Below, piece by piece: positions 34,485 to 42,961 of a DNA stretch of 64,000 bases. A program made the translations under genes and the position numbers. The notes beneath the pieces were generated by a model, which was not told where the DNA came from, ran no database searches, and was given only the letters and a program-made list of their open reading frames with translations. The DNA is from an uncultured Clostridia bacterium. GTDB lineage: Bacteria > Bacillota > Clostridia > Christensenellales > Aristaeellaceae. How positions within the stretch are numbered: position 1 is the stretch's first letter; each line of letters begins with the position of its first letter. The stretch is from NCBI GenBank assembly GCA_947166385.1, contig CAMVEB010000010.1, positions 1 to 64,000 of the forward strand, read 5' to 3'.

Positions 34485-36035
34485 TTACGATTCTTTGTCG
34501 GAATCTTCTTTGCTGTCTTCCTCTTCTTCGTCTTCTTCGTCATCATCGTCAAAGTCGAATCCGGAAGCGGAATTCTGTTTGCTGTTCTTTCCTTTGCTCT
34601 TCACGAACCAGAAAGCAATACCGCCGCCGGCAGCAACAATAACAACCAGCGCGATAATGCCAGTCACAGGATTCTTTTCCTGCTTTGCGTTCGGATCTTC
34701 GGTGGTTACTGGTGTCGGAGCCGGTGTAGCTGTTGCCTGGGGCACAGCCGTAGGCTCGGGAGTCACGTAAACGATCTGCGGAGTCGGACTTGGCTGCTCC
34801 TCTTCGGTCATTAACGACAGCAGGTCACGTTCATCGACCAGGTTCAGGAAATACGTTTCATACATTTCCGCGTCTTCGTCAATCGGCTTATCATAGTCAA
34901 TGACGAGATAAAAGGTGTTTCCGCTTTTAGTCTGCATGGTAATGAACTGCTTGTTCGTGGCTGCCGAATACAGCACATCCAGCGTATGCCCGTTACCGTC
35001 AGCCAGATAAGGCATACCAGGCCCGATTGGAACGTATTCCGTCTGGATGATCGGAGTGGGTGTTGCAGCTGGAGGTTCAGCCGTCACATAGATGACCTGC
35101 GGAGTAGAGGAAGCAGGCGGATAATAATACGGTTCAGAGGTTGGATAGTACGGAACCTGTGTAGCGGCAGGTTCGGGAGTCGCCGTTGCGGAAGTGCCGG
35201 GACCGGGCGTGTTCTGTGAAGAAGGAGTTGCGGTCTCAGCCTGGTAGAACGGATTATCCAGCGATATCGGATCGCTGAAGTTTCCGGCATAATCGAAAGC
35301 ACGAACAGCCAGATGATCATATTTGCTGAGCACATCCGGAATCCGTACATTCAGCACTCCATTATCAACGGTCGTGAACAACAGGCCGTTTACCTGAACA
35401 CCGGCAATGCCGGAACCATCATCACTCGTCTGTACACGAAGATTTTCGCCTTCGATCCTCGCCTGGAGAGTAGGCGCGTTTCGATCGAAGACAGTGATTT
35501 CCACGCTTTCCTCGAAGGTACGTCCATGAGGATCAGTGATACGAAGTGTAAGGGTTCCGTTTTCCCTGACAGTAATGGCAATATCACCATTCCCGGTTAG
35601 AAAATAATCCGTTGTGATGTCCTGCCAGGAGCTATTCAGGCAGTACTCAACACGCTGGACGCCAATGGCTGTCAGATCATTAATCTGCACGGTCACTGTA
35701 CCTTTGGCGGCGTTCGTCCAAACGGAAGGAGTTGTAAAGGAGACGGAGTAAAGATCTCCTGTTTCTTCCGGAATCTCCGTAGGTAACGGAACCGCTGTAG
35801 TTACGGCAGCTGGAACATCCGTTGGTTCCTCTGTGCCAGGATAAGTGACTTCCTCATACTCTTCATATCCGCCGTCCGCGTCGCCCGAATAATCCCCGGC
35901 AGTCGGTTCGCTGACCGTAGGCGCTTCGACAGTCATTCCGGGTTCCTCGGCCATGGCATAAGGAACGATTCCGATTATGAGCAGCACAAGTGCGGTCAGC
36001 GCGGCGGCAATTCCTGTTTTTCTGTTTTTATTCAT
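34485..36035 (-). CDS. Surface protein with Ig-like and DUF4366 domains
   Basis: The product has 516 residues. A signal peptide (MNKNRKTGIAAALTALVLLI...) is followed by an acidic linker and two Ig-like beta domains (about 80-240). A Pro/Thr-rich stalk (about 245-340) precedes a DUF4366 region (MPYLADGNGHTLDVLY to the DLLSLM segment). A membrane helix (GIIALVVIVAAGGGIAFWF) and a very acidic cytoplasmic tail end it. DUF4366 proteins belong to the conjugation machinery of Clostridia elements and may contact the mating channel or recipient surface. The start at 36035 follows GGAGG and overlaps the DUF4315 gene by 8 bp. Confidence 0.82.
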   Translation of the reverse strand: MNKNRKTGIAAALTALVLLIIGIVPYAMAEEPGMTVEAPTVSEPTAGDYSGDADGGYEEYEEVTYPGTEEPTDVPAAVTTAVPLPTEIPEETGDLYSVSFTTPSVWTNAAKGTVTVQINDLTAIGVQRVEYCLNSSWQDITTDYFLTGNGDIAITVRENGTLTLRITDPHGRTFEESVEITVFDRNAPTLQARIEGENLRVQTSDDGSGIAGVQVNGLLFTTVDNGVLNVRIPDVLSKYDHLAVRAFDYAGNFSDPISLDNPFYQAETATPSSQNTPGPGTSATATPEPAATQVPYYPTSEPYYYPPASSTPQVIYVTAEPPAATPTPIIQTEYVPIGPGMPYLADGNGHTLDVLYSAATNKQFITMQTKSGNTFYLVIDYDKPIDEDAEMYETYFLNLVDERDLLSLMTEEEQPSPTPQIVYVTPEPTAVPQATATPAPTPVTTEDPNAKQEKNPVTGIIALVVIVAAGGGIAFWFVKSKGKNSKQNSASGFDFDDDDEEDEEEEDSKEDSDKES

Positions 36036-36360
36036 TTTCAATTTCCTCCGGTTCGTGTGAACCAACTTTCTTTGATTCTTTCCTGGGCTTTTCCGGTTCA
36101 GCAGGTTCAGTTTCCTCAATTCCGAAAACAGGTGTCAGATTTCCGGAACGAATCATTTCTACTACGCGGACAAGCTCCTCAGGAGTGATGTTGTGGCTTT
36201 TCACAGTGTTGATAATGGCGGCATTATCAGCTGCAATAGCCAGTTTTCTGACTTCCGCAAGCCTTTCCTGACGTTCGGCGATCTCGGCTTCCAGTCGCTC
36301 ACAGAGCGCGTGGAGCTTATCCCTGTCAGCAGGATAATGCCGTTTTTTGTTATCATTCAT
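36028..36360 (-). CDS. DUF4315 family protein
   Basis: This 110-residue protein has a coiled-coil N-terminal half (DKLHALCERLEAEIAERQERLAEVRKL), then NTVKSHNITPEELVRVVEMIRSG, the DUF4315 signature, and an acidic tail. The family always accompanies DUF4366 proteins in conjugative elements; the function is unknown. The ATG at 36360 overlaps the end of the NlpC gene (ATGAATGA), so translation is coupled. A longer frame exists upstream but overlaps that gene without a site. Confidence 0.8.
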   Translation of the reverse strand: MNDNKKRHYPADRDKLHALCERLEAEIAERQERLAEVRKLAIAADNAAIINTVKSHNITPEELVRVVEMIRSGNLTPVFGIEETEPAEPEKPRKESKKVGSHEPEEIENE

Positions 36361-37045
36361 TCTCGCTTTCCTCCTCATAGGGTAATCTGCCGTAGCCAAC
36401 AAGATGTTTTACCCAATTTGGATCTGTCAGATCAGCGAAGCCAATGGGATCACCGGCATGAAGCATCATGTTGTTTCCGACATAGATGCCTACATGAGTG
36501 ATCCCCTTTACATTCGGTCCCATGGTTCCCTCAAAGAACACCAGGTCTCCGGGACGAATATCTTCCGGTTCGACTTCCGTACAGAGCGTATGAAGGCCGG
36601 TCGCGCCGCGCCTGCCCGTGTTGTACACACCTGACTGGATGAATACCCATGAGACAAAGCCGGAGCAGTCAAAGCCTTCAGCAGGGTTTGACGCTCCGTA
36701 AACGAACGGGTAACCTATGTACTTATCCGCTTCCATCATGAGCATTGCAAAGTACGGATCATTGAGCAGCAATTCATCCGGGATTGTGTATTCCAGAAGC
36801 GTGTTCTTGGATATCACGCCGTTGATTTTTACGTTTTCCCGGCCAATTGTCGTGACAGTATGAATGGGGATCAGTTCTTCATAACCGGTATATTCATTTA
36901 CCAGCAGGAAACAATCATCGTCCACAAGAGTGATGGTCTCGCCGTAAGCCGCATATGTGGGAAGAATCCACACAAACAGCATCAGGAAGACGATTGCGCA
37001 GAGAACGCGAAGATGCCATCCTTTTTGGGTATCAGAACAGTTCAA
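36353..37045 (-). CDS. Secreted NlpC/P60 peptidoglycan hydrolase
   Basis: The product has 230 residues. A signal or anchor helix (about 12-32) precedes a beta-rich spacer and a C-terminal NlpC/P60 cysteine peptidase (about 105-225). Motifs are FDCSGFVSWV (catalytic Cys), ITHVGIYVGN (catalytic His) and NMMLHAG. It probably cleaves wall peptides to let the conjugation channel through. The start is TTG, with AAGGAG 10 bp upstream and no better choice nearby. Its catalytic domain closely resembles that of the next gene upstream, indicating duplication. Confidence 0.85.
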   Translation of the reverse strand: MNCSDTQKGWHLRVLCAIVFLMLFVWILPTYAAYGETITLVDDDCFLLVNEYTGYEELIPIHTVTTIGRENVKINGVISKNTLLEYTIPDELLLNDPYFAMLMMEADKYIGYPFVYGASNPAEGFDCSGFVSWVFIQSGVYNTGRRGATGLHTLCTEVEPEDIRPGDLVFFEGTMGPNVKGITHVGIYVGNNMMLHAGDPIGFADLTDPNWVKHLVGYGRLPYEEESENE

Positions 37046-37072
37046 TAAGCATTTCTCCTTTCTTCGGATTTG

Positions 37073-37101
37073 AAAAGGGAGCCTCGCAAACCGAAGCTCC
37101 C
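37073..37101 (-). terminator. Attenuator-type hairpin between two NlpC/P60 genes
   Basis: A 6-bp GC stem (37077-37082 with 37096-37101), extendable to 10 bp through a wobble pair, is followed on the minus strand by TTTTC. It lies in the 63-bp gap between the 694-residue and 230-residue hydrolase genes and may lower expression of the second. Confidence 0.55.
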
Positions 37102-37108
37102 TGGAGTG

Positions 37109-39193
37109 TTAATAAGGTACTCTTCCAAAGGAATGGAAGTGCTGTACCCAGTAGGAATCGTTAAGATCCGCATAGCCGCAGGGTGAACCGCAGTGGATCA
37201 TGTGATGATTGCCGACATATATTCCGACGTGCGTAATGCCGCCGACTTTTTCACCCATCGTGCCTTCAAAGAACACAAGATCACCGGGTCTGGCTTCTTC
37301 CGCACTGACGGTCCGGCACATACTGTGAAGGCCGTTCGCTCCGCGTCGACCGATGTTATATACACCGGAAGCGGTGTACACATAGCTGACGAAGCCGGAA
37401 CAGTCAAAAGACGTTTCAGGGGAAGCGCCGCCCCAGACATACGGATATCCGACATATTTGTTTGCTTCTTCCATCAGCTTCGCAAACATCGGATCAGCAT
37501 CCAGCGTTTCCTGGGGGATATCATAGATATATGGATCTTTCAGCGGAACCGCGTACTTGCCGTGGAAAATGCCCTCCATGTTCCCGTGAGTTGCCATATA
37601 CAGCGCGTACATGCCCATGGTATGATGACTCATACTGATAACCGGAGTATGCGACAGATCGTAGTTTTCCAGCGTCACATTGCAGATGGTATACTCATAC
37701 GGAACATCTTCTTCATAGGTATATGACTCCAATGTCTGCTCACCTGTATCCGGATCGGTCACCCAGTGGGTTCCGGATTGCTGCTCTGTTCGGTATCGGG
37801 TTTCTGTGGTCACTTCTTCCGTTACCCTGTATTGCAGCTTGAAGTACTTGTTGATCACCGGCATGGCCTTGTCCATATCCCATTCCTGCCCGTCATAGTA
37901 AGCGGAAATGATGGCAATCAACACATATGGGTTATGCCAGATCTCATCCTGTTCGACATGATATTCATCATAGCCGGGATGAACATCCTTATAATGATCC
38001 ATTTCATACTTCAGTTCTTGTTCCTTTGCCAGATAAGCACGTTCAGCGGCTCGGACATCGTCCTCAGTCGCGGGATAGGTACCGATCACAACGGATTCCA
38101 GAACTGACTGTGCCAGCGGAGTACAGGATTGCACCATGCCCATGACCAACACAAGCATACCGCCCAGCAAGCCGAGGAGCACAAGCTTCGGCCTTCTGCG
38201 AACAGTGCTTACAACGGTCTTGATCTTGTCTTTCACTTCGGAGACGGCTTCTTCAGCTCTCTTTGCCTTGCTGTGCGCAGAGGAGGCTGACTTTCCGGCT
38301 CTCTTCGCTTCGGCGTATTCCTTGCGGATGGTGCGTTTTTGCTGCCAGCGTGAATACGGATTGGATGTGAAATTAGGGTTTTCCGCATTACGGGCATTCT
38401 GAAGTGTCCGGATGTTTGCTGCGTCAACCTTTTTCTCTTCTCGTCTATATGTCCGAAGCTTATGCGCATGGAAAGCATGATCTCCCATCTTAAGGGTTGA
38501 TTCGGCTTTCTCTTCCGCCTGGAGGCTAGCTTCGGCGGCAACATTGTTATCCTCGTTCGCTCGTGCGGCTTTCCGATGCAGTTCCGTATTGACGGTCCTG
38601 ACAACGGTTGATGGATGCTTCAGCTTGGAAGGCGGTTTCTTCCGGTTTTCCTCAAAAGCCAGCTTAGGCGCAGCCTTTGCGGTTCCTTCCTTTTTTACAT
38701 CACCCGGCGCAGCTCTGGGATTCACACCACCCGCAGGTTTTGAAGACCTGCCGACTTCTGAAGCTGGTCCCTTCTGGGAAGAAGGACGGTGATTGCGGGT
38801 GATCTTTCCATCAGCCGGAATGTCAGTTCGCTCAGACGCTTCAGTAAAAAGTCGGTCATATCTGACTTCTTCAGCGGATTCTGACGGTATTCCGGATTGC
38901 GATTCTGATCGAATCTTATACTGTCTGCGATTGTTTCCTTGACGATCCTTTGCGTCCTGACCGTGATCCATCTGAGAAGAGCGGTTCCTGGTGAGTTTAC
39001 CGTCCTCACTGGAAACATGTTTGCCTTCACTGTCAATTTGCCTCAGATGTTGGGATTCCGCTTTCTTCTGTGCCGGCTTCATTTTCTTTGGCTTTTTGCC
39101 TGTGGGTTTGGCTGCCTGAGGAGTTTCATCCGGAGCCAGTTCTTCTTTGGAAAAGAGAAGTTTTGAAGAACGCGGCTGATCAGGATTGATCAT
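37109..39193 (-). CDS. Large membrane-bound NlpC/P60 hydrolase of the conjugation system
   Basis: The product has 694 residues. A long basic, low-complexity cytoplasmic region of about 320 residues is rich in Lys, Arg, Ser and Ala. One membrane helix follows (about 337-357, LVLLGLLGGMLVLVMGMV). The extracellular part runs from YPATEDDVRAAER and ends in an NlpC/P60 domain (FDCSGFVSYVYTASG for the Cys, ITHVGIYVGNHHMIH for the His). It is the wall-remodelling enzyme of the mating apparatus, like the VirB1-type hydrolases of other Gram-positive ICEs. It overlaps the small membrane gene by 4 bp (ATGA). Confidence 0.88.
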   Translation of the reverse strand: MINPDQPRSSKLLFSKEELAPDETPQAAKPTGKKPKKMKPAQKKAESQHLRQIDSEGKHVSSEDGKLTRNRSSQMDHGQDAKDRQGNNRRQYKIRSESQSGIPSESAEEVRYDRLFTEASERTDIPADGKITRNHRPSSQKGPASEVGRSSKPAGGVNPRAAPGDVKKEGTAKAAPKLAFEENRKKPPSKLKHPSTVVRTVNTELHRKAARANEDNNVAAEASLQAEEKAESTLKMGDHAFHAHKLRTYRREEKKVDAANIRTLQNARNAENPNFTSNPYSRWQQKRTIRKEYAEAKRAGKSASSAHSKAKRAEEAVSEVKDKIKTVVSTVRRRPKLVLLGLLGGMLVLVMGMVQSCTPLAQSVLESVVIGTYPATEDDVRAAERAYLAKEQELKYEMDHYKDVHPGYDEYHVEQDEIWHNPYVLIAIISAYYDGQEWDMDKAMPVINKYFKLQYRVTEEVTTETRYRTEQQSGTHWVTDPDTGEQTLESYTYEEDVPYEYTICNVTLENYDLSHTPVISMSHHTMGMYALYMATHGNMEGIFHGKYAVPLKDPYIYDIPQETLDADPMFAKLMEEANKYVGYPYVWGGASPETSFDCSGFVSYVYTASGVYNIGRRGANGLHSMCRTVSAEEARPGDLVFFEGTMGEKVGGITHVGIYVGNHHMIHCGSPCGYADLNDSYWVQHFHSFGRVPY

Positions 39194-39360
39194 GTGTCAG
39201 GGACCTCCTTTTCCGGCTCTTCGGTATGATTTGCATACCAATGTTCAAACATGGCTTCCTCCTGCCGGTCGTACATGCTGCTAACACGTAAGGCGCAGAA
39301 GATAAAGAGAAGCATAAAGGCGGCAAAGAGCGCGCCAATAACAATAAGCACAGTTTTCAT
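39190..39360 (-). CDS. Small membrane protein of the conjugation cluster (56 aa)
   Basis: This 56-residue protein has one N-terminal membrane helix (VLIVIGALFAAFMLLFIFCAL) and a charged, acidic tail ending EEPEKEVPDT. The ATG at 39360 has GGAGG 7 bp upstream, and its stop overlaps the next start as ATGA. Small single-helix proteins at this position, between VirB4 and the NlpC protein, are usual in Clostridia conjugation clusters. It may be a channel accessory subunit. The function is not known. Confidence 0.72.
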   Translation of the reverse strand: MKTVLIVIGALFAAFMLLFIFCALRVSSMYDRQEEAMFEHWYANHTEEPEKEVPDT

Positions 39361-39378
39361 CGTGAATCCTCCGTTTTA

Positions 39379-41772
39379 TCAGGTTACCTGGGTTTCAGTG
39401 GGCTTGGTCGTCATAATGCTGTAGAGTTTCAGATCCTTCGGGAAACGATCCACAAAAGGCAGAATCACGTTTCCGTAGAACAGAAGGCCTTCGCCTTCAC
39501 CGCTCTGCGTCACATAGGAAAGCTGATGCTGGGAGATTCCCAGCTTTTTCGCCAGAATTTCCCGGTCACCGGCAGCCTGGTTCAGCATGTAAATGTAGTC
39601 AGAGTTTTCAAAGATGTTTTCGATTTCCTGACTGGCCAGCAGATCCTTTACATTCTGCGTGATACCGGTCGGGATTCCGCCCCACTTACGGAAGCGCTTC
39701 CAGATTTCAACGGAATATGCTGCTGTCTGTTCTTCCTTCAGCAGAAGGTGGAATTCGTCGATGTAGTACCTTGTGGATTTATGCGTTTCACGGTTGGCAG
39801 TCACACGACCCCATACCTGATCCTGCACGATAAGCATTCCCAGCTTTTTCAGCTGTTTTCCCAGCTCTTTGATGTCATAGCAGACCAGACGGTTGTTCAC
39901 ATCCACGTTCGTCCGATGATTGAACACGTTCAAAGAACCGGTGACATAGATTTCAAGCGCTGTTGCCAGCGTTTTTGCCTCTTTCTCATCCTGTTTGCGC
40001 AGTGTGTTGTACAGATCCTCAAGGATTGGTACATTCTCAGGGCACGGATTATTGAGATACGGCTGATAGATGATGTGCACAGCACGGTCGATAATGGTCT
40101 TCTCGATCGGCTGCAGTCCGTCGCGCCCACCTACGATCAACTCACACAGGGACAGGATAAAGTCGGACTTCAGGGACAGCGGATTGTCTTCATCGCTGTA
40201 GTTCAGGTTGATATCCATCGGATTGATGTAGTTTTTGCTTGTCGGTGAAATCTTGACTACCTGGCCGTGGAAGGCTTCAACCAGCGGGAAATACTCGCCT
40301 TCAGGGTCGCAGATGATCACATCGTCATCCGTTACCAGCAGGACATTTGCGATTTCACGCTTGGCGGAAAAGGATTTACCGGAACCGGGAGTACCGAGGA
40401 TCAGCCCGTTGGGGTTCTTCAGGTTCTTCCTGTCAACCATGATCATGTTGTTGGACAGGGCGTTCAACCCACAATACAGGGCTTCCTTATCCACCTGGAA
40501 CAGTTCCTGAGTGGTAAAGGGTACAAAAATAGCGGTGGACGATGTGGTCAGTCCCCGCTGAATACTGATTTTGTTATATCCCAGCGGCAGACAGGATACC
40601 ATGCCGCTTTCCTGCTGAAAGTCCAGAGGAACCAACTGGCAGTTGTGCTGTACCGCAATGCTCTGCGCCTGTTTCACGTTCAGGTTCAGCTGCTTTTTAC
40701 TGGGAGCCGTATTCAGCATCAGGAACGTGATCAGGAACATACGTTCATTCCGGCTCTGGAGATCTTCCAACAGTTTCTTAGCTTCACCGCCGTATGTGGC
40801 TAGGTCGGAAGGAATGATATCCATATCATAGCCGGACCGGACGGCTTTTTTCTGCTCGTTGATCTTCATTTCATCCAGTTCAGTGATCTTCCGTTTCACA
40901 TTCTTAATGGCAGCGTTCTGATCAATTGCCTGGATATGAAGGCCTACCACCAGAGAAGATTCCATGGACAGCAGATCCGCCAGGGTGCGGTCGTTCAGGT
41001 CGGAGGCGATGATATTGTAGAAGGAAACTTCTCCGAACTTATCACCAAATCCGAAAGAATGCCTGTCACGGAAATCAAAACTGCTGGGAGCAATGAAATC
41101 TTTGGTACTCAGGCCGGTTGGAGCCAACCAGTCCCAGTTGAAGCGGAACGGCGACTGATTGTCCATATGGAACATGTCATACATGACTTTCAGGCGTTCC
41201 TTGCCGTTCAGGGGGGACGCGGAGACGCCCAGCCTTTTGAAATTGTTCATCAGGTCGATCTCGATACGCTCGAGCCGGGGCTTTGCCTCCTTGATGTTGG
41301 CTGCTTCGATGCCGAAAGTGATGTACTTCGTTTTCACAAGGCCGTTATTTCCCTTGGCCAACTGATTCTGAAGCATTTCAGCGTATTCCTTACGGATATC
41401 ATCGAATCCGTCATCCCTGTCGGGAATAATAATGGATTGTTCAAAGTTCTCAGCGCCGGCAGTCAGGTTCAGGAATGAGAACTGAAGATGAATGCTGGAA
41501 TCAAAATAGTTCAGGAAGTCGCTCCAGCCTTCGAAGATTGAGGTTTTATCCTCGTTCTGCGCCAGCTGATAATTGATATCCTGGAACTGAATGGTCTTCG
41601 TATAGTACTTATCCGTTACCCGGCAGACTCCATCCGGCCACATCCGCTCATATGGAATGGTTCCTTGGGTCGTCCGCGGCTGTTTCTTGTCGGGACGGTT
41701 CCGCTCCAGCAGTTCCTTCAGCTGCTTTTTTTCCGCTCGGGTGAGCTTGAGATTTTGCTTTTTCTTTCCCAT
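39379..41772 (-). CDS. virB4: VirB4-family ATPase
   Basis: This 797-residue AAA+ ATPase powers assembly of, or substrate passage through, the type IV secretion channel. A basic N-terminus precedes a VirB4 N-domain and the ATPase domain, with Walker A GTPGSGKS (near 462) and Walker B YYIDEFHLLL (near 675). The length and motifs fit the VirB4/TraE family. Its ATG lies inside prgI (125-bp overlap), preceded by GAGGTGA at a somewhat long spacing. No membrane segment is seen; it is peripheral on the inner face. Confidence 0.94.
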   Translation of the reverse strand: MGKKKQNLKLTRAEKKQLKELLERNRPDKKQPRTTQGTIPYERMWPDGVCRVTDKYYTKTIQFQDINYQLAQNEDKTSIFEGWSDFLNYFDSSIHLQFSFLNLTAGAENFEQSIIIPDRDDGFDDIRKEYAEMLQNQLAKGNNGLVKTKYITFGIEAANIKEAKPRLERIEIDLMNNFKRLGVSASPLNGKERLKVMYDMFHMDNQSPFRFNWDWLAPTGLSTKDFIAPSSFDFRDRHSFGFGDKFGEVSFYNIIASDLNDRTLADLLSMESSLVVGLHIQAIDQNAAIKNVKRKITELDEMKINEQKKAVRSGYDMDIIPSDLATYGGEAKKLLEDLQSRNERMFLITFLMLNTAPSKKQLNLNVKQAQSIAVQHNCQLVPLDFQQESGMVSCLPLGYNKISIQRGLTTSSTAIFVPFTTQELFQVDKEALYCGLNALSNNMIMVDRKNLKNPNGLILGTPGSGKSFSAKREIANVLLVTDDDVIICDPEGEYFPLVEAFHGQVVKISPTSKNYINPMDINLNYSDEDNPLSLKSDFILSLCELIVGGRDGLQPIEKTIIDRAVHIIYQPYLNNPCPENVPILEDLYNTLRKQDEKEAKTLATALEIYVTGSLNVFNHRTNVDVNNRLVCYDIKELGKQLKKLGMLIVQDQVWGRVTANRETHKSTRYYIDEFHLLLKEEQTAAYSVEIWKRFRKWGGIPTGITQNVKDLLASQEIENIFENSDYIYMLNQAAGDREILAKKLGISQHQLSYVTQSGEGEGLLFYGNVILPFVDRFPKDLKLYSIMTTKPTETQVT

Positions 41773-42130
41773 GGAGTATTAGGTTCACCTCTTTTTTCAG
41801 TTTCACGTCGCGATCAATCGCGCCGTAAAAATTATCGGTTTCGTATACCCGGATTCGGGGACGAGTGAATCTGGATTCAACAATGTGCCGAAGAACAACC
41901 TCCAGCGGCTGTCCGTGCTGCTCGTACATAGCGAACAGGAAGAACGGAAGCATGATCACAATCATCAGCATGGATGCGAAAGTGATGCCGATTGAGCCCT
42001 TCGTCAGGAAGAACACAGGCAGACCGCAGGCCGCGCCGATGCCGAAACAAAAGACCTGACGCTTGGTCAGGCCGAAAAGAAACTTGGATTTGACTTTTGT
42101 CAGATCCTTGGGAACAGGTACATATGCCAT
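41648..42130 (-). CDS. prgI: PrgI family conjugation protein
   Basis: This 160-residue protein begins MAYVPVPKDLTKVKSKFLFGLTKRQ, the PrgI pattern. Two membrane helices follow at about 28-45 and 50-70, and the C-terminal tail is soluble and basic. PrgI proteins correspond to the VirB3-like inner-membrane component of Gram-positive type IV systems. Its last 125 bp are also coding for VirB4 in another frame, a longer overlap than usual. The ribosome site is AAGGAGG. The gene lies just after the toxin-antitoxin terminator. Confidence 0.85.
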   Translation of the reverse strand: MAYVPVPKDLTKVKSKFLFGLTKRQVFCFGIGAACGLPVFFLTKGSIGITFASMLMIVIMLPFFLFAMYEQHGQPLEVVLRHIVESRFTRPRIRVYETDNFYGAIDRDVKLKKEVNLILHGKEKAKSQAHPSGKKAAEGTAGAEPSRQETAADDPRNHSI

Positions 42131-42158
42131 TTAGGGAGCCTCCTTGATAAATGGGTAC

Positions 42159-42189
42159 AAAAAAACGCCGGTTCATGTGACCAGCGTTT
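42159..42189 (-). terminator. Rho-independent terminator after the PIN toxin gene
   Basis: A 10-bp stem with one wobble pair is built on AAACGC/GCGTTT (42163-42168 with 42184-42189). A run of seven A at 42159-42165, that is seven T on the minus strand, follows it. It closes the toxin-antitoxin unit. prgI, 29 bp further on, would depend on read-through or another promoter. Confidence 0.75.
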
Positions 42190-42207
42190 CATTGGATGCC
42201 TTACTGG

Positions 42208-42609
42208 TTATTGGCTGATGAATTCAGAAGCTGAAATAATTCTTGGATTCTTTATGCCAGACTCCAGAAAATCCAGATCTCCTGTCAGTAACAAATCAGC
42301 GGCAGCAGCTTTTGCGGCTCGAAGGATAGGCCTGTCTTTCAGATCACGGATTTTGCCTTCCTCTGTTGCTTCAACTTCCGGAGTAGGTACTATCCGGATT
42401 ACCTGAAGAGCATTGTAGAGAAAAGCTTCCAGTTCTGTTGTGTGCTTTGGGAATTTCTCCTGAAACTTGCGATGTAGTTCATCCACAATATAATCGCACA
42501 CAATAGGTTCATACGGCGGAAGCATTGCCTTTATAAATGCTTTTGCAGCATTGCCGTTTGGAGTAATGGCAGCTGAAATAAAGATGTTGGTGTCTATCAT
42601 CACCTTCAT
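42208..42609 (-). CDS. PIN-domain toxin
   Basis: This 133-residue PIN-domain ribonuclease starts MKVMIDTNIFIS with the first acidic residue D6. It keeps later acidic positions (IVDELHRKF, the LKDRPILRAAKAA region and LLTGDLDFLES). PIN toxins cleave RNA when freed from their antitoxin. The start overlaps the antitoxin stop (ATGA), the standard coupled order with the antitoxin first. It probably stabilises the element in its host. Confidence 0.88.
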   Translation of the reverse strand: MKVMIDTNIFISAAITPNGNAAKAFIKAMLPPYEPIVCDYIVDELHRKFQEKFPKHTTELEAFLYNALQVIRIVPTPEVEATEEGKIRDLKDRPILRAAKAAAADLLLTGDLDFLESGIKNPRIISASEFISQ

Positions 42610-42881
42610 TCAGCTTCCTCCTCACGACGGGAGGCTGTTATCCACGCTGCAACATCTTCATCAGTCATCAGTCCGACTGCTTTGCCTTCACCTGCCATTT
42701 GAGCCTGCAGGCGCTGCAGTGCGTAAATTGCCGAATTTACAACGCGAACAGTATTTCCTTCAACAATAAATGTAACACGGTCGCCTGTGTTTATGCCGAG
42801 CGCATTCCTTACGTTTTTAGGAATCGTAACTTGTCCCTTAGACATAACCCGTGCATCATTCACAAATGCGGTTTCAGACAT
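42606..42881 (-). CDS. AbrB/MazE-type antitoxin
   Basis: This 91-residue protein has an AbrB-like swapped-hairpin DNA-binding domain (ARVMSKGQVTIPKNVRNALGINTGDRVTFIVEG) in its first 50 residues. A C-terminal toxin-binding tail with TDEDVAAWITASRREEEAE follows. It should neutralise the PIN toxin and repress the shared promoter. The start at 42881 follows GGAGG; a start 9 bp upstream is unsupported. The operator palindrome lies just ahead of the gene. Confidence 0.9.
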   Translation of the reverse strand: MSETAFVNDARVMSKGQVTIPKNVRNALGINTGDRVTFIVEGNTVRVVNSAIYALQRLQAQMAGEGKAVGLMTDEDVAAWITASRREEEAE

Positions 42882-42899
42882 GATCAGCACCTCCGAAAA

Positions 42900-42955
42900 A
42901 GTAGGAAAGTAGGGATTTCCTACTTCATTATACTCGACTGCAGATCAAACCGCAA
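42900..42955 (-). promoter_or_regulatory. Promoter and operator of the toxin-antitoxin pair
   Basis: On the minus strand a perfect -10 TATAAT (42927-42932) stands 17 bp from a weak -35 TTGCGG (42950-42955). Immediately downstream a perfect 9-bp inverted repeat (42900-42908 with 42916-42924, 7-bp spacer) covers the expected start of transcription. It is the likely binding site through which the AbrB-type antitoxin represses its own operon. Confidence 0.75.
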
Positions 42956-42961
42956 GATGCA

